This document shows positions 34,311-43,840 of a stretch of DNA of 64,000 nucleotides, piece after piece. The notes beneath the pieces were generated by a model. That model was not told the origin of the DNA, ran no database searches, and saw nothing but the letters and a program-made list of their open reading frames with translations. A program made the position numbers and the translations under genes. Numbering within the stretch: the stretch's first letter is position 1; each line of letters begins with the position of its first letter. Origin of the DNA: Halomonas sp. HL-48 (lineage in GTDB: Bacteria; Pseudomonadota; Gammaproteobacteria; Pseudomonadales; Halomonadaceae). The stretch spans positions 62,001 through 126,000 of the forward strand of contig NZ_LJZS01000009.1 in NCBI RefSeq assembly GCF_001314875.1, given 5' to 3'.

Positions 34311-35513
34311 TCAGCGAGTCGCGGTGCCGTCCGGGGGTTGCGACGCGTTACCCTCGCGAAGACGCTCGATGGAAGCGCCCCCCTGCTTGGCCAGGGTCGC
34401 CAGGCGGTCGATCTGTTCATCCAGGCGCGGCAGCGCCTCCTGACGGTAGCTCGAAAGATCGTCGATCGCGCCCATGACATCACCGAAGGCCTCCTCAAGC
34501 ACTTCCATGTCGAGCATCGCCCCGGAGGCTCGCTTCTGGATATCCACCCCCTGCTGGCGCAGCGCCTTGGCAGTGCCGCCGATCATCTGCGACGTGGTGG
34601 CGTTGAGAGCTTCGACGCGATCCAGCACCAGGCGCTGATTGGCCATGGCCATGGCCACGGTCACCGCCACGGTGAGCGCCGAGACGGTAACGTTGATCGC
34701 CCTGTCCACGCCGCGTATCAACTCGCGATTGTTGCGGATGATGACCTCCAGCGCCAGCACGCCCTGCTGGCTCACCGCCAGCTGCTGCTGAAGGTCGACA
34801 ATGCGCTGGCGTAGCGGGAAGAGCAGCTCCTCCTCAAGGAACTGACGCCGTGGATCATCGGCATCGCGGGCGGCAATCTCGCCCTTCAGACGGCGATCGA
34901 TCAAGCGACCCAGCGCCACCTGACGGTTTAACTCACCGAGAATGTTATTGAGGGCTTGCTGGTCATCGCTGAGAGTAAGGTTGTCGCGATGCAGCATGTC
35001 GCGACCGTTCTCCAGCTCTTCGATGATCGCATCCAACGCCTGCTGGGCATTCTCGAACTTGCGAAAGTAGCGCTGCACACGGCTGTCGATGCCGGGAATG
35101 ATCGCCATGATACGGTCCAGCGCGCTCGGCGCCAGGCGATGGCGGGCAGGGTCGAGGCCTTCCATGCGCCCACGCAGATCGGTCAGCGCCTTGGCGACAG
35201 GCCCGCCTTCGTCACCCTGATGGGCCAACTGGCGCAGTGGCGTTTGCAGCATGGCGCTGCGATGGGCGGCCTGCTGCTGCAATTCAAGCCCCATCTCGTC
35301 CACGGCCCGGCGCTGGCGAACCACCGACGCCTCGTCATCGCCGGCGAGCACCTCCTTGACGAAGTGGTCGGCCATCGCCTCAAGCTCAGGGTCGATATCA
35401 CGGTCATCAGCGTCGACCGAATCGGCATCGGCCGGGGGCACGCCCACCTGGTCGGCGATCTCCTCCACCGGCGGCAGGGAGAGGCGACGTTGGTCATCGG
35501 ATAGCTGAGTCAT
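34311..35513 (-). CDS. TelA/toxic-anion-resistance family protein
   Basis: This 400-residue mostly helical protein matches the TelA (PF05816) family, with long coiled helices, LEELLFPLRQRIVDLQQQLAVSQQGVLALE-type central repeats (about 225-255) and a hydrophobic stretch with many Ala and Val (VSALTVAVTVAMAMANQ, near 280). TelA proteins are linked to tellurite and envelope stress. The start at 35513 is 6 nt after AGGAG; the ATG at 35519 abuts it. It is just downstream of xpaC-like on the same strand, a pairing seen in other bacteria. Confidence 0.88.
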   Translation of the reverse strand: MTQLSDDQRRLSLPPVEEIADQVGVPPADADSVDADDRDIDPELEAMADHFVKEVLAGDDEASVVRQRRAVDEMGLELQQQAAHRSAMLQTPLRQLAHQGDEGGPVAKALTDLRGRMEGLDPARHRLAPSALDRIMAIIPGIDSRVQRYFRKFENAQQALDAIIEELENGRDMLHRDNLTLSDDQQALNNILGELNRQVALGRLIDRRLKGEIAARDADDPRRQFLEEELLFPLRQRIVDLQQQLAVSQQGVLALEVIIRNNRELIRGVDRAINVTVSALTVAVTVAMAMANQRLVLDRVEALNATTSQMIGGTAKALRQQGVDIQKRASGAMLDMEVLEEAFGDVMGAIDDLSSYRQEALPRLDEQIDRLATLAKQGGASIERLREGNASQPPDGTATR

Positions 35514-35577
35514 GAGCATCTCCTGGGCTATTTAAAGAAACCGTTGCAGAAATCGCCGGGTAATGCCAATCGGCGCC

Positions 35578-36519
35578 TTACTCCTTGCGCGCATAACGGT
35601 CTGCGCCTTCGGCGAAGCGGCGCAGGTCCTCAAGTGCCGTTTCGGTGGCGACCGACGCCTGCGGGCGTGCCGTCTCGATGCGCGCCATGGAAACAGCGGT
35701 ATCGTCGAGCACGGTCAGCGCCGATTCGATGCGCGCAGAAAGCTCGTACAAGCGGTGCTCGGTCTCTACCAGCAGATCCAAGCGGCGCACCAAGGCAGCG
35801 CGCTCTTCCTCGCTCAGTTGGCTGCCCTTGCGGTTCAGGCGGCCACGCACATAGTCGCCATCGACGCTCACCACGCCGCGCGCCTGGGAGGCCATGGCCG
35901 TCAGCGTATCCACCGCGCCGAAACACACCTGGGTGACCAGGCCCTGCGAGCGCTTGAAGGCCAGTTCGCCAGGCTGAAAACGCTCACCGAGTACGTCCAT
36001 CACATGACGATAGCGACTGTAGAGACGGTCGGCCAGGATCGCCAGGTCAGGGCGATTGGCGTCGAGCAGGCTTTGCTTGACCCGGCATATGGCCAGCACG
36101 AGCTCGTCGGCCCCTTCTGGGGGCCTTGCCGGATCCAGCACCAGGACCCCCGCTTCGTGAGCCCTGCGTTCCTCCTGGGCACGGCGCTGCTGAGTTTCGG
36201 CCGCACGCTGCGCGGCCTGGCGACGGGCGCGGCGGCGCGCCAGCCAGCCACGCAGGGTGCGCTCCACCGGCAGCGCCACCGGAATGGCCACGATACCCGA
36301 CAGCCAGCCAAGCAGGCTCGGGCTGAAACCACCCCACAGGGACGTCAGCCACAGCAGCATGCTAATGAAGGGCACCAGCAGGCAATAGCGGAAGATGACC
36401 TGCAACCGACCGGGCGCCGGCCACGGAAGTGCCAGGTCAGGCTTGTAGAGCCCTATCAACAGCCAGGGCAGGCAGGTCATAAAGAGGCCGTAGGAAAGCC
36501 CCTGCAGGAATCCCAACAT
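35578..36519 (-). CDS. XpaC-like membrane protein
   Basis: This 313-residue protein has three or four N-terminal hydrophobic segments (about 5-80) and then a basic linker rich in Arg (RRRARRQAAQRAAETQQRR) and a helical cytoplasmic domain. It matches the XpaC family, named from hydrolysis of 5-bromo-4-chloroindolyl phosphate in Bacillus. The family is often next to telA. The start is less certain: 36519 has AAGGA 11 nt upstream, and the frame is open further 5'. Confidence 0.82.
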   Translation of the reverse strand: MLGFLQGLSYGLFMTCLPWLLIGLYKPDLALPWPAPGRLQVIFRYCLLVPFISMLLWLTSLWGGFSPSLLGWLSGIVAIPVALPVERTLRGWLARRRARRQAAQRAAETQQRRAQEERRAHEAGVLVLDPARPPEGADELVLAICRVKQSLLDANRPDLAILADRLYSRYRHVMDVLGERFQPGELAFKRSQGLVTQVCFGAVDTLTAMASQARGVVSVDGDYVRGRLNRKGSQLSEEERAALVRRLDLLVETEHRLYELSARIESALTVLDDTAVSMARIETARPQASVATETALEDLRRFAEGADRYARKE

Positions 36520-36703
36520 GGAGATGGCTATCCTTCCGTCGTGGAACGCAAAACCCGAGTGTAGCCTACCCAAGAGGGGGCGCTAAGCCTTAGTTGGGCA
36601 ACGCTGTAAACGCTGCAACTCAGACGCGCCACCCAACGCTTGCGGCCTGGCACGTGGCCAGCCGTGAAACGCCGGGCGCCCCAGTGGACAGCCGCCTATT
36701 TCG

Positions 36704-37321
36704 TTAAGGCAAGATCACCAGGTGATTGGGCAGTTCATTGCGCTCATGGGTGGCGGGCACATGCGCTTTCAAAAGCTTGCCGCAGGCGGCAATACAGTCA
36801 AGAAAGCCCTGCCGGGTGTCGCCCTGGTGCACCTTGGCGGTGAAATCCGCCACGATGTCTTCCCACACCTTGTCGTCGAGCACGTCGGCGATACCCTGAT
36901 CCACCAGGATCTCCACATAGCGCTCCGCTTCCGAGACAAAGATCAGCATGCCGGTGCCCCCGTCGGTATGGTGCAGGCGCTGCTCGAGAAACTGACGACG
37001 CGCCAGATTGGAGGCACGCCAGTAGCGCACCTGCCGGGGAATCAGCCGGGTATTGATGCGCGGCATGCGAAACAGCAGGCTGAGCAGGACGAACGTGCCC
37101 CACTGCACCAGCAGCAGCACGTCGGCGCTGAACCAGCCGCCCACATAATTGGCGACACCCGGCACCAGCAACGCCAGAATGCCTGCCCAGAGCAGCGGAA
37201 TATAACTGTAGTTATCGGACTGGGCCGTCAGCACGGTGACCAGCTCGGCGTCGGTTTCCCGCTCGACCTCGTTGATCGCGGCGGTAACGGCTTCCTGATC
37301 GCTTTTGCTTAGTAATGTCAT
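36704..37321 (-). CDS. TPM-domain membrane protein
   Basis: This 205-residue protein is a TPM (PF04536) domain in which two transmembrane segments (about 43-82) interrupt the domain near its start. Recognisable parts are the N-terminal AVTAAINEVERETDAELV and the later GTGMLIFVSEAERYVEILVDQGIADVL. TPM proteins are associated with membrane quality control and with photosystem II repair in plants; the bacterial role is not clear. It follows the YgcG-like gene by about 60 bp on the same strand. Confidence 0.85.
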   Translation of the reverse strand: MTLLSKSDQEAVTAAINEVERETDAELVTVLTAQSDNYSYIPLLWAGILALLVPGVANYVGGWFSADVLLLVQWGTFVLLSLLFRMPRINTRLIPRQVRYWRASNLARRQFLEQRLHHTDGGTGMLIFVSEAERYVEILVDQGIADVLDDKVWEDIVADFTAKVHQGDTRQGFLDCIAACGKLLKAHVPATHERNELPNHLVILP

Positions 37322-37381
37322 GATGGTGTGATGCTCATAGTCAGGAGTAAAGAGTCAGCGCGGGCGGAGGGCCATATGGCG

Positions 37382-38128
37382 TTACCAGCCACCGGAGGCA
37401 CCGCCGCCGCCAAAGCCGCCACCGCCGCCACCAAAACCGCCGCTGCCACCGCCGCCGCCACGACCGCCCATCAGCGCCGCGCCGACGAGGGCCGCGCCCC
37501 CGCGTCCGCCACGGCCACCACGACTGCCGATAAAGAACACAACGCCCATCATGATGAAGAAGAATAGCCCCATCAGCCCGGGGTTGGGCTTTTCCTGGGC
37601 TGACTCGGGTGGCTGCCCCTCGGGCGCCGCCAAGGGCTCGCCGCCGAGCACCTGAATCATCGCCGCGGCACCGTTAACGATACCGGCCTGAAAGTCCCCC
37701 TGGCGGAACGCCGGGCTGATCGCCTGATTGATGATCACCGCGGACTGAGCGTCAGTGAGACGCCCTTCAAGGCCGTAACCCACTTCGATGCGGATGGCCC
37801 GCTCTTCTTCTGCGACGATCAGCAGCGCGCCGTTATCCTCGTCTTCCTGACCAATTCCCCAGTGCCGACCCAACTGGTAGCCGAAATCCTCGATGGGATA
37901 CCCCTGAAGGTCCGGCAATGTCACCACCACCACCTGCTCGGTGCTGGCGTCTTCGTGGGCCTCGAGCATCTGGGTCAGGCGCGCTTCCACCTCGGGTGAC
38001 AGCATTTCAGCACGGTCGACCACCCGGCCGGAAAGCTCGGGGAAATCAGGCGATGACTGGGCCCAGGCGGAAACCGGGAGCAACAGCAGGAACGTCAGCA
38101 ACAGACTTTTGCGCATCAGGGTAGCCAT
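37382..38128 (-). CDS. YgcG-like secreted TPM-domain protein with Gly-rich tail
   Basis: This 248-residue protein has a signal peptide (basic MRKS, then a Leu-rich core ending in AWAQ), a TPM domain (about 33-160, with VVVVTLPDLQG and ALLIVAEEERAIRIEVGYGLEG), a transmembrane helix (about 187-203) and a C-terminal Gly-rich tail with a GGFGGGGGGFGGGG run. This is the YgcG architecture, usually next to lemA. The first ATG overlaps the lemA stop; the internal MRKS start would also give a full signal peptide. Confidence 0.9.
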   Translation of the reverse strand: MATLMRKSLLLTFLLLLPVSAWAQSSPDFPELSGRVVDRAEMLSPEVEARLTQMLEAHEDASTEQVVVVTLPDLQGYPIEDFGYQLGRHWGIGQEDEDNGALLIVAEEERAIRIEVGYGLEGRLTDAQSAVIINQAISPAFRQGDFQAGIVNGAAAMIQVLGGEPLAAPEGQPPESAQEKPNPGLMGLFFFIMMGVVFFIGSRGGRGGRGGAALVGAALMGGRGGGGGSGGFGGGGGGFGGGGASGGW

Positions 38129-38745
38129 CAGAAGTCCACCGCAGGTGCTTCGTCGGCATTTTCCGTGGTGGCTTCGAAGTTGGCGCGGGGCTCCAGATCG
38201 CTATACAGCAGGCTGTGCCAGATTTTGCCCGGGAAGGTACGCAGTTCGGTGTTGTAGCGCTCCACCGACTGGATGAAGTCCCGCCGCGCAACGGCAATGC
38301 GGTTCTCCGTGCCCTCGAGCTGTGACTGCAGGGCCAGAAAGTTCTGGTTTGATTTCAGGTCCGGGTAGCGTTCGGACACCGCCATCAAACGGCTCAGGGC
38401 GCTGCTCAACTCTCCTTGAGCCTGCTGGAACTGCTGCAGCTTCTCGGGGTTCTCAAGAATGCTCTCGTCCACCTGAATCGAGGTAGCCTTGGAGCGCGCT
38501 TCGATCACCGCGGTTAACGTTTCCTGCTCCTGGTCCGCAAACCCCTTGACGGTTTCCACCAGGTTGGGAATCAGATCGGCACGGCGCTGGTATTGGTTTT
38601 CCACCTGGGACCAGGCGGAGGTGACTTTCTCGTCGTAGGTGGGAATATTGTTGACCCCACAGCCGGTGAGTAACAACACCAGCGCCAACACGGACGTCCA
38701 CTGCCAGAGTGTCCGCTGTAGAAACGGTTGATACAGGATTCTCAT
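38128..38745 (-). CDS. lemA: LemA-family lipoprotein
   Basis: This 205-residue protein has a lipoprotein signal (LLLTGC with Cys as the likely lipid-bearing residue near position 29) and then the LemA helical domain (YDEKVTSAWSQVENQYQRRADLIPNLVETVKG, here spanning about 36-68). It is anchored at the inner or outer membrane face. LemA and YgcG commonly form an operon, as here, with 1-bp overlap. The start at 38745 has only a weak GGGG site upstream; a longer frame from 38772 is possible. Confidence 0.9.
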   Translation of the reverse strand: MRILYQPFLQRTLWQWTSVLALVLLLTGCGVNNIPTYDEKVTSAWSQVENQYQRRADLIPNLVETVKGFADQEQETLTAVIEARSKATSIQVDESILENPEKLQQFQQAQGELSSALSRLMAVSERYPDLKSNQNFLALQSQLEGTENRIAVARRDFIQSVERYNTELRTFPGKIWHSLLYSDLEPRANFEATTENADEAPAVDF

Positions 38746-38855
38746 AGCGCTCTGCCCCGAGGGTCGTTGCATGAAGAAGCGGAAATGTCCGGCCCGCGAG
38801 CAGAGACACCAAACTTAAGGTAAATGTGGGGGCAAAGCGGCTGTTTTCAAGGTGA

Positions 38856-40031
38856 TCAGCGTTTCAGGCGGCTTGCGTCATAGACGCATTTGCCCGCCAC
38901 GAACGTTTGCTGCGGCTGAAGGTCGCTATCGAGCAGGGTGACATCGGCGTCGAAGCCAACCGCCAGGCGTCCTTTGCTTGCGTGCAGGCCAAGCACCCGG
39001 GCCACGCTTCCTGAAATCAGCCCCAGGGCCGTTTCGAGGGGCAGCACGTCCTCCCTCACGAGGCGTTGCCAGTCCGCAATCAGCGTGGTGTTGCGTGCCA
39101 CTTTCATGCCTAGGTAGGCCCCGTTCGCGTCGAATTCCGGCAGGCTGCCGTTACAGTCGGAGCTCAGGGTGATGAGCTCAGGCGGCACGCCACGCTGGAG
39201 CAAGCGAGCCACGGCATCGAAGCCGGACAGGCCATCGCCGGCGTCTTCAAAGGCGGTGATGTCGACGCTGGCGTTGAACGCCAGCGCATAGTCTGCGGCC
39301 TCCTCGAGCAAGGCAGGATGGCGGTTCACGTGGGTGGGAATCACCTGGTCGGCGGGGATTTCGGTTTCACGGAGCAATCGGCGCAGCGGCTCAAGCCCCC
39401 GTTTGCCGTCACCCAGATGGAAGTGGCAGATGCCGCGTTTGCCGGCCAGCATGGCGCCCACTCGGGTATCGCTGACCAGGCGTTCGATTTCATCCTGGCG
39501 CGGCTGGCTCGAGCGATGATCCGAAATGGCGATTTCCCCCAGGCCAATGACCTCGGGAATCCAGGCCAGATCGCGCTGAACATCGCCGGTCAGCGTGGGC
39601 GGCGGGACACGGTAAGCACCGGTGTACATATAGGCCGAGATACCCTCGGCCCTGAGCCCGCGTACCTTGGCCAGCAAGTCCGCCGGGGAACGGCTGATGC
39701 TGTCGGTGCCCAGCACCCCCACCACCGTGCCGATCCCCATGGCGGCGATTTCATGGGCGGAAATTTCCGGACAGCGCGTGCCGCAGCCGCCTTCGCCCCC
39801 ACCGCCGGTAACGTGGACGTGCTGATCGATAAAGGCGGGCACGGCGGTAAGGTGTCGCGCCTCCACGACCCGCACCGGCCAGCCAGGGGGAATCTCGAGG
39901 TCCCGCCCCAGGGCGGCGATGCGGCCATCGGCGATCAGGATATCGTTCGCCTCGAGCGGTTCCGGCGCATAGACGCTGCCGACGCGCAGCAGGGTCAGCA
40001 GCCGGTCGTCCCGGGGGTCGGCGGGCATCAT
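38856..40031 (-). CDS. iadA: Isoaspartyl dipeptidase of the cyanophycin operon
   Basis: This 391-residue amidohydrolase cleaves beta-linked aspartyl dipeptides. Metal ligands of the IadA family are visible: HVH (71, 73), His205 (CHFHLGD), His234 (PTHVNR) and Asp292 (SSDCNGS). The bridging residue, a carboxylated Lys in E. coli IadA, is Glu166 here (GLGEIAISDH), as in another IadA subgroup. It overlaps the cphA stop by 4 bp. In context it should split beta-Asp-Arg, the product of cyanophycinase, into Asp and Arg, finishing mobilisation of the stored polymer. Confidence 0.93.
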   Translation of the reverse strand: MMPADPRDDRLLTLLRVGSVYAPEPLEANDILIADGRIAALGRDLEIPPGWPVRVVEARHLTAVPAFIDQHVHVTGGGGEGGCGTRCPEISAHEIAAMGIGTVVGVLGTDSISRSPADLLAKVRGLRAEGISAYMYTGAYRVPPPTLTGDVQRDLAWIPEVIGLGEIAISDHRSSQPRQDEIERLVSDTRVGAMLAGKRGICHFHLGDGKRGLEPLRRLLRETEIPADQVIPTHVNRHPALLEEAADYALAFNASVDITAFEDAGDGLSGFDAVARLLQRGVPPELITLSSDCNGSLPEFDANGAYLGMKVARNTTLIADWQRLVREDVLPLETALGLISGSVARVLGLHASKGRLAVGFDADVTLLDSDLQPQQTFVAGKCVYDASRLKR

Positions 40032-42664
40032 GACGACGCTCCGTCTGGCGTTCTGGCGGCAACCGACCGGAAGCGTCGCCCCCTGATGCGCTCAATGGCG
40101 CTCTCCACATCGTCGATCAGCAAGACCAGCAGGTCGCCTTCGCTGGCCTCTTCGAAAGCGCGCTCCACGGCCTGCTGCTCTTCCATGATGACCTCCACCC
40201 GACAGTCGCCGGGTACGGACTCGGCACCTTCGCGCAGCAGGCGGGCGGCGTCACCGGGAGTGCGGCCGCGGGCGTCGGTCTCGTAGATGAAGACCACGTC
40301 GTGCATCCGGGCAAGCAGGGTGCCCAGCGTGAACAGGTCTTCGTCACGACGGTTGCCGGGGGCGCTGGCCACGCTAATGCGTCGCCGCGCCGGAATGCAG
40401 CCGACCAGTTCGCTCAACGCCTCAAGCGCCGGCACGTTGTGGCCGTAGTCGATCAGCACCTTCATGCCGTCGGCGTCGATCAGGTTGGTCCGTCCGGGGT
40501 TCTGGCCCGGCGTGGGATGGAAGGTCTGCAAGCCCATCTGGATGTCGGCGATCGACAGCCCCAGGGCATAGGCGGCGGCACTCGCCGCCAGGGCGTTGGC
40601 GACATTGAAGCGCGCGTGGCCCTCGAAGGTGATCGGCACATCCACCACCGGGATCACCTCGGCTTCAACATGGCCCTGGCGCATCACGATGCGCTCGTTG
40701 TGCAGGGTAAAGGCGACGCCCTGGTCGCGGACGTGCTGACGGACGGGACGGGAGTTGGGGTCCAGCGTGAAGAAGATGATGTCGCCTCGCGCCCACTCCT
40801 GGCCTTCCAACACCCGGGGGTCGTCGGCATTGAGCACCGCCGTGCCGCCCTGGCGGACGGCATCGATCACTACCGTCTTGCAGCGTGCCAGCTCATCCAG
40901 GGTATGAATGTCGTGTTCGCCCAGGTGGTCGCTGGCGATGTTGAGCAGCACGCCGACGTCGCATTCGTCGAACCCCAGCCCGCGACGCATGATGCCCCCG
41001 CGGGCGACCTCGAGCACCGCGCACTCGACGGTGGGCTCGCGCAGCACGATCGCCGCCGCCTGAGGGCCGCTATAGTCGCCGCGCATAATCACGTGGTTGT
41101 CGATCTCGATGGCGCCGGTGCAGGCCATGCCGACATTGCGCCCGGCCTGGCGCAGCAGGTGCGAGAGCAGGCGTACCGTGGTGGTCTTGCCGTTGGTGCC
41201 GGTGACCGCTGCGATGGGAATGCGGCCGGTGGTCTCGCTGTCGGGAAACAGCATGTCGATCACCGGGCGCCCCACATCGCGCCCCTCCCCGTGGGTGGGC
41301 GAGAGGTGCATGCGAAAGCCGGGGCCGGCATTGACCTCGACCACTGCGGCCGACTGTTCCTCGAGGGGCTTGGTCAGGGTTTCGGCGAGCAGGTCGATGC
41401 CGATGATATCGAGCCCCACCAGCCGCGCAATACGCTCCGCCGCGTAGCGCACCTCCGGGTGAACATCGTCGGTGACGTCCGTGGCCGTGCCTCCGGTGCT
41501 GAGGTTCGCGGTAGGCTTAAGATAGACAATCTCACCTGCGGGAATGACGCTCTGCAGGGTCAGGTTCTGCTGGCCGATCAGCCTTAGCGACTGGTCGTCC
41601 AGCTGGATCTGGGTAAGCAGGTTCTCATGACCGACGCCGCGGCGCGGATCGCGATTTTCCGCGTCGACCAGCGCCTGGAGCGTCGCCACCCCGTCGCCCA
41701 CCACATGCGCTGGCCGACGTCTTGCGGCGGCGACGAGCTTGCCGTCGATGACCAGCAGGCGGTGATCCTCGCCGCGAATGTACTGCTCGACGATCACTGA
41801 CGGGTTGCGATGCGAGGCAATGTCGAAGGCATCACTGAGCGCCTGGTCGTCCTCGATATTGGTGCTCACCCCGCGGCCATGGTTGCCGACCACCGGCTTC
41901 ACCGCGACGGGGTAGCCGATGCTGCGAACGGCGTCCAGCGCCTCATCGAACGAATCGCACACCCGCCCCAGGGGCACCGGAATCCCGGCATCACCGAGTA
42001 CCTGCTTGGTCCACTCCTTGTCGTCGGCAATGCCGAAGCCGATCAGGTCGGTATGGCCGGTCACCGTCGCCTGGATGCGCTGCTGACGGTGGCCGTGACC
42101 GAGCTGGATATAGCTGCTGTCCTCGCTCAGCCGGACATGGGGGATGCCCCGCCGGGTGGCGGCATCGACGATGGCCGCCGTGGAAGGGCCGAGCATGTGG
42201 GCGTCGCGCACCTGCTTGAGGCGGGTGATGATGGAGGCGATATCAATCTCGTCGCCCTTGAACAGCCGCGCGACGAGATCGACGGCCTCTACGCCGGCGG
42301 CAAGGCCGCAGGCTTCATCCCGGTAACGGTAAACGACGTTATAGATGCCGGTGTCGTAGGAATCGACCGTCTTGCCGTAGCCCACCGAAAAGCCGATCAG
42401 GTTCTGCAGTTCGATCGCCACATGCTCAACCACATGACCGGCCCAGGTGCCGCGCCCCAGCCGCTCCAGAAAGCCACCAGGGCGGCCCACCGAGCAGCGG
42501 TGTTCCTGCAGCGTCGGGAGCAGCGTCGTCAGCCGCTCGACGATGCCGGGGACCAGGTCGCTGGGTCGCTCCTCGAGTTCACCAATGTCCAGCCGCATGT
42601 AAATGGCCGGGTAGCGGCTGTAGTAGTTCGGCCCGCGTAGCGCCCGATGATCGAGAATATTCAT
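40028..42664 (-). CDS. cphA: Cyanophycin synthetase
   Basis: This 878-residue enzyme builds the storage polymer of poly-aspartate with arginine side groups. It has the N-terminal CphA domain (about 1-165), an ATP-grasp domain (about 215-475, including VKPVVGNHGRGVS) that adds aspartate or arginine, and a Mur-ligase domain (about 480-878) with the P-loop GTNGKTTT near residue 490. The length is typical. It starts with a 4-bp overlap with cphB and ends with a 4-bp overlap with iadA. Cyanophycin in this genus would store nitrogen and carbon. Confidence 0.96.
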   Translation of the reverse strand: MNILDHRALRGPNYYSRYPAIYMRLDIGELEERPSDLVPGIVERLTTLLPTLQEHRCSVGRPGGFLERLGRGTWAGHVVEHVAIELQNLIGFSVGYGKTVDSYDTGIYNVVYRYRDEACGLAAGVEAVDLVARLFKGDEIDIASIITRLKQVRDAHMLGPSTAAIVDAATRRGIPHVRLSEDSSYIQLGHGHRQQRIQATVTGHTDLIGFGIADDKEWTKQVLGDAGIPVPLGRVCDSFDEALDAVRSIGYPVAVKPVVGNHGRGVSTNIEDDQALSDAFDIASHRNPSVIVEQYIRGEDHRLLVIDGKLVAAARRRPAHVVGDGVATLQALVDAENRDPRRGVGHENLLTQIQLDDQSLRLIGQQNLTLQSVIPAGEIVYLKPTANLSTGGTATDVTDDVHPEVRYAAERIARLVGLDIIGIDLLAETLTKPLEEQSAAVVEVNAGPGFRMHLSPTHGEGRDVGRPVIDMLFPDSETTGRIPIAAVTGTNGKTTTVRLLSHLLRQAGRNVGMACTGAIEIDNHVIMRGDYSGPQAAAIVLREPTVECAVLEVARGGIMRRGLGFDECDVGVLLNIASDHLGEHDIHTLDELARCKTVVIDAVRQGGTAVLNADDPRVLEGQEWARGDIIFFTLDPNSRPVRQHVRDQGVAFTLHNERIVMRQGHVEAEVIPVVDVPITFEGHARFNVANALAASAAAYALGLSIADIQMGLQTFHPTPGQNPGRTNLIDADGMKVLIDYGHNVPALEALSELVGCIPARRRISVASAPGNRRDEDLFTLGTLLARMHDVVFIYETDARGRTPGDAARLLREGAESVPGDCRVEVIMEEQQAVERAFEEASEGDLLVLLIDDVESAIERIRGRRFRSVAARTPDGASS

Positions 42665-43581
42665 TGACCCGACCTGCCTACCAGGATGGCCGCTAGCTCA
42701 TCGGCGACGAGATAGCGCCGCGCATCGACATCATAGCCATGCCCACTGACCATGGCATGCAGAATCATGTTCTCGATGGCGACCGGTTCGTTCATGTCCA
42801 GCTCCGCGATATTGGAACTCGCCAGATCTCGGCTATCGATGATGATGACATGCCCAGGCCCAATGGTTTCCAGGATCCGATTGGGATGGATGATGACCGC
42901 CGCATCTTCGCCTATGCCCACGCCCAGATGTTCCGGATTGCTGGCCCCCACCTGCATCAGACGCGTGAATCGACCGCGCTCGAGGAAGTGGCTGTCAATG
43001 ACCAGCCCGCGCACGAAGTCCAGGCCGAAGGTCATGTTGACCCCACCCTTGCGCAGGGCATCAGCCGCCGCGCCGTTGTAGATCATGGTGCTTGGCATCG
43101 CGGCCGCGCCCGCACTGGTGCCGGCGACCACGGCGCCGGCCCTAAGCCGTTCGCGAATGGCACGCAGGGTGGCGGAGCCACCAAACACCGTGGTCAGGCG
43201 AAGCTGGTCACCGCCGGTGAAGAAAATCACCCCGCTGCGTTGTATCAGCCGGATATTCTCTTCATCGGCGGCTTGCTGGCGGTCCTGGATGTTCAGCGCA
43301 TGAACCTGACTGGCCCCCAAGCGAGTGAAGGCCGCCTCGTAGCTGGGCAGGAGCTGTTCAGGAATGCTGCTGGCCGTGGCGATGATGGCGACTTCGTCGC
43401 TGTCGATGGGGGCAAGCTCGAAAACCCGTCGCAGAATGGCGAGTTCGGAGGTCTTGTCTTCGGCTCCGCCAATGGCCACAAGGTGGCCGGTGACGGGGGG
43501 ATGATGTGACGCCATGTCCCATTCGCCGCCCAGCGACGCTTTTAAGGAATGCACAGACACGCCCGTCAGCGGTAATGTCAT
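42661..43581 (-). CDS. cphB: Cyanophycinase
   Basis: This 306-residue serine peptidase (S51 family) degrades cyanophycin to beta-Asp-Arg dipeptides. The nucleophile Ser156 lies in VAGTSAGAAAM and the general-base region is DSHFLERGRFTRL with its His. The first residues up to about 30 are not conserved-looking and the start is uncertain: neither 43581 nor the in-frame ATG at 43515 has a strong ribosome site. The gene is the first of the cphB-cphA-iadA operon. Having synthesis and breakdown in one transcript is usual outside cyanobacteria. Confidence 0.94.
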   Translation of the reverse strand: MTLPLTGVSVHSLKASLGGEWDMASHHPPVTGHLVAIGGAEDKTSELAILRRVFELAPIDSDEVAIIATASSIPEQLLPSYEAAFTRLGASQVHALNIQDRQQAADEENIRLIQRSGVIFFTGGDQLRLTTVFGGSATLRAIRERLRAGAVVAGTSAGAAAMPSTMIYNGAAADALRKGGVNMTFGLDFVRGLVIDSHFLERGRFTRLMQVGASNPEHLGVGIGEDAAVIIHPNRILETIGPGHVIIIDSRDLASSNIAELDMNEPVAIENMILHAMVSGHGYDVDARRYLVADELAAILVGRSGQ

Positions 43582-43738
43582 ATGCGATAATGTTGCAGTA
43601 TGTGGTTTAACTTATAACAGTAGACATCGACCCTAGCCAGCTTAATCACGCCCCTCGACCTGACCGCTTACCACCCCCGGCTGCATATTGCCGCTGCGCC
43701 CCGACGATAACCTACTATGCTTGATTGAACGGCCTGCT

Positions 43739-43754
43739 TCAGGCTAAAGCCTGA
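43739..43754. promoter_or_regulatory. Perfect 7-bp dyad in the cphB/ATP-grasp divergent gap
   Basis: TCAGGCT-AA-AGCCTGA forms a 16-bp near-continuous palindrome about 87 bp upstream of the ATP-grasp start and about 160 bp upstream of cphB. It may be an operator shared by both directions. Confidence 0.45.
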
Positions 43755-43840
43755 TAGGAGCAAGGCCATTTCCTGCCTGCTACCCGCTGCCCTGCAGCGG
43801 TGATGACTGCCGACAGCCGAGCTTACGCCAGGAGGCAGAT

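Noticed and set aside
40301-41587. 428-codon plus-strand frame opposite cphA
   Set aside because: Same reasoning; the cphA reading is certain and this frame is His/Asp/Gly-rich shadow sequence.
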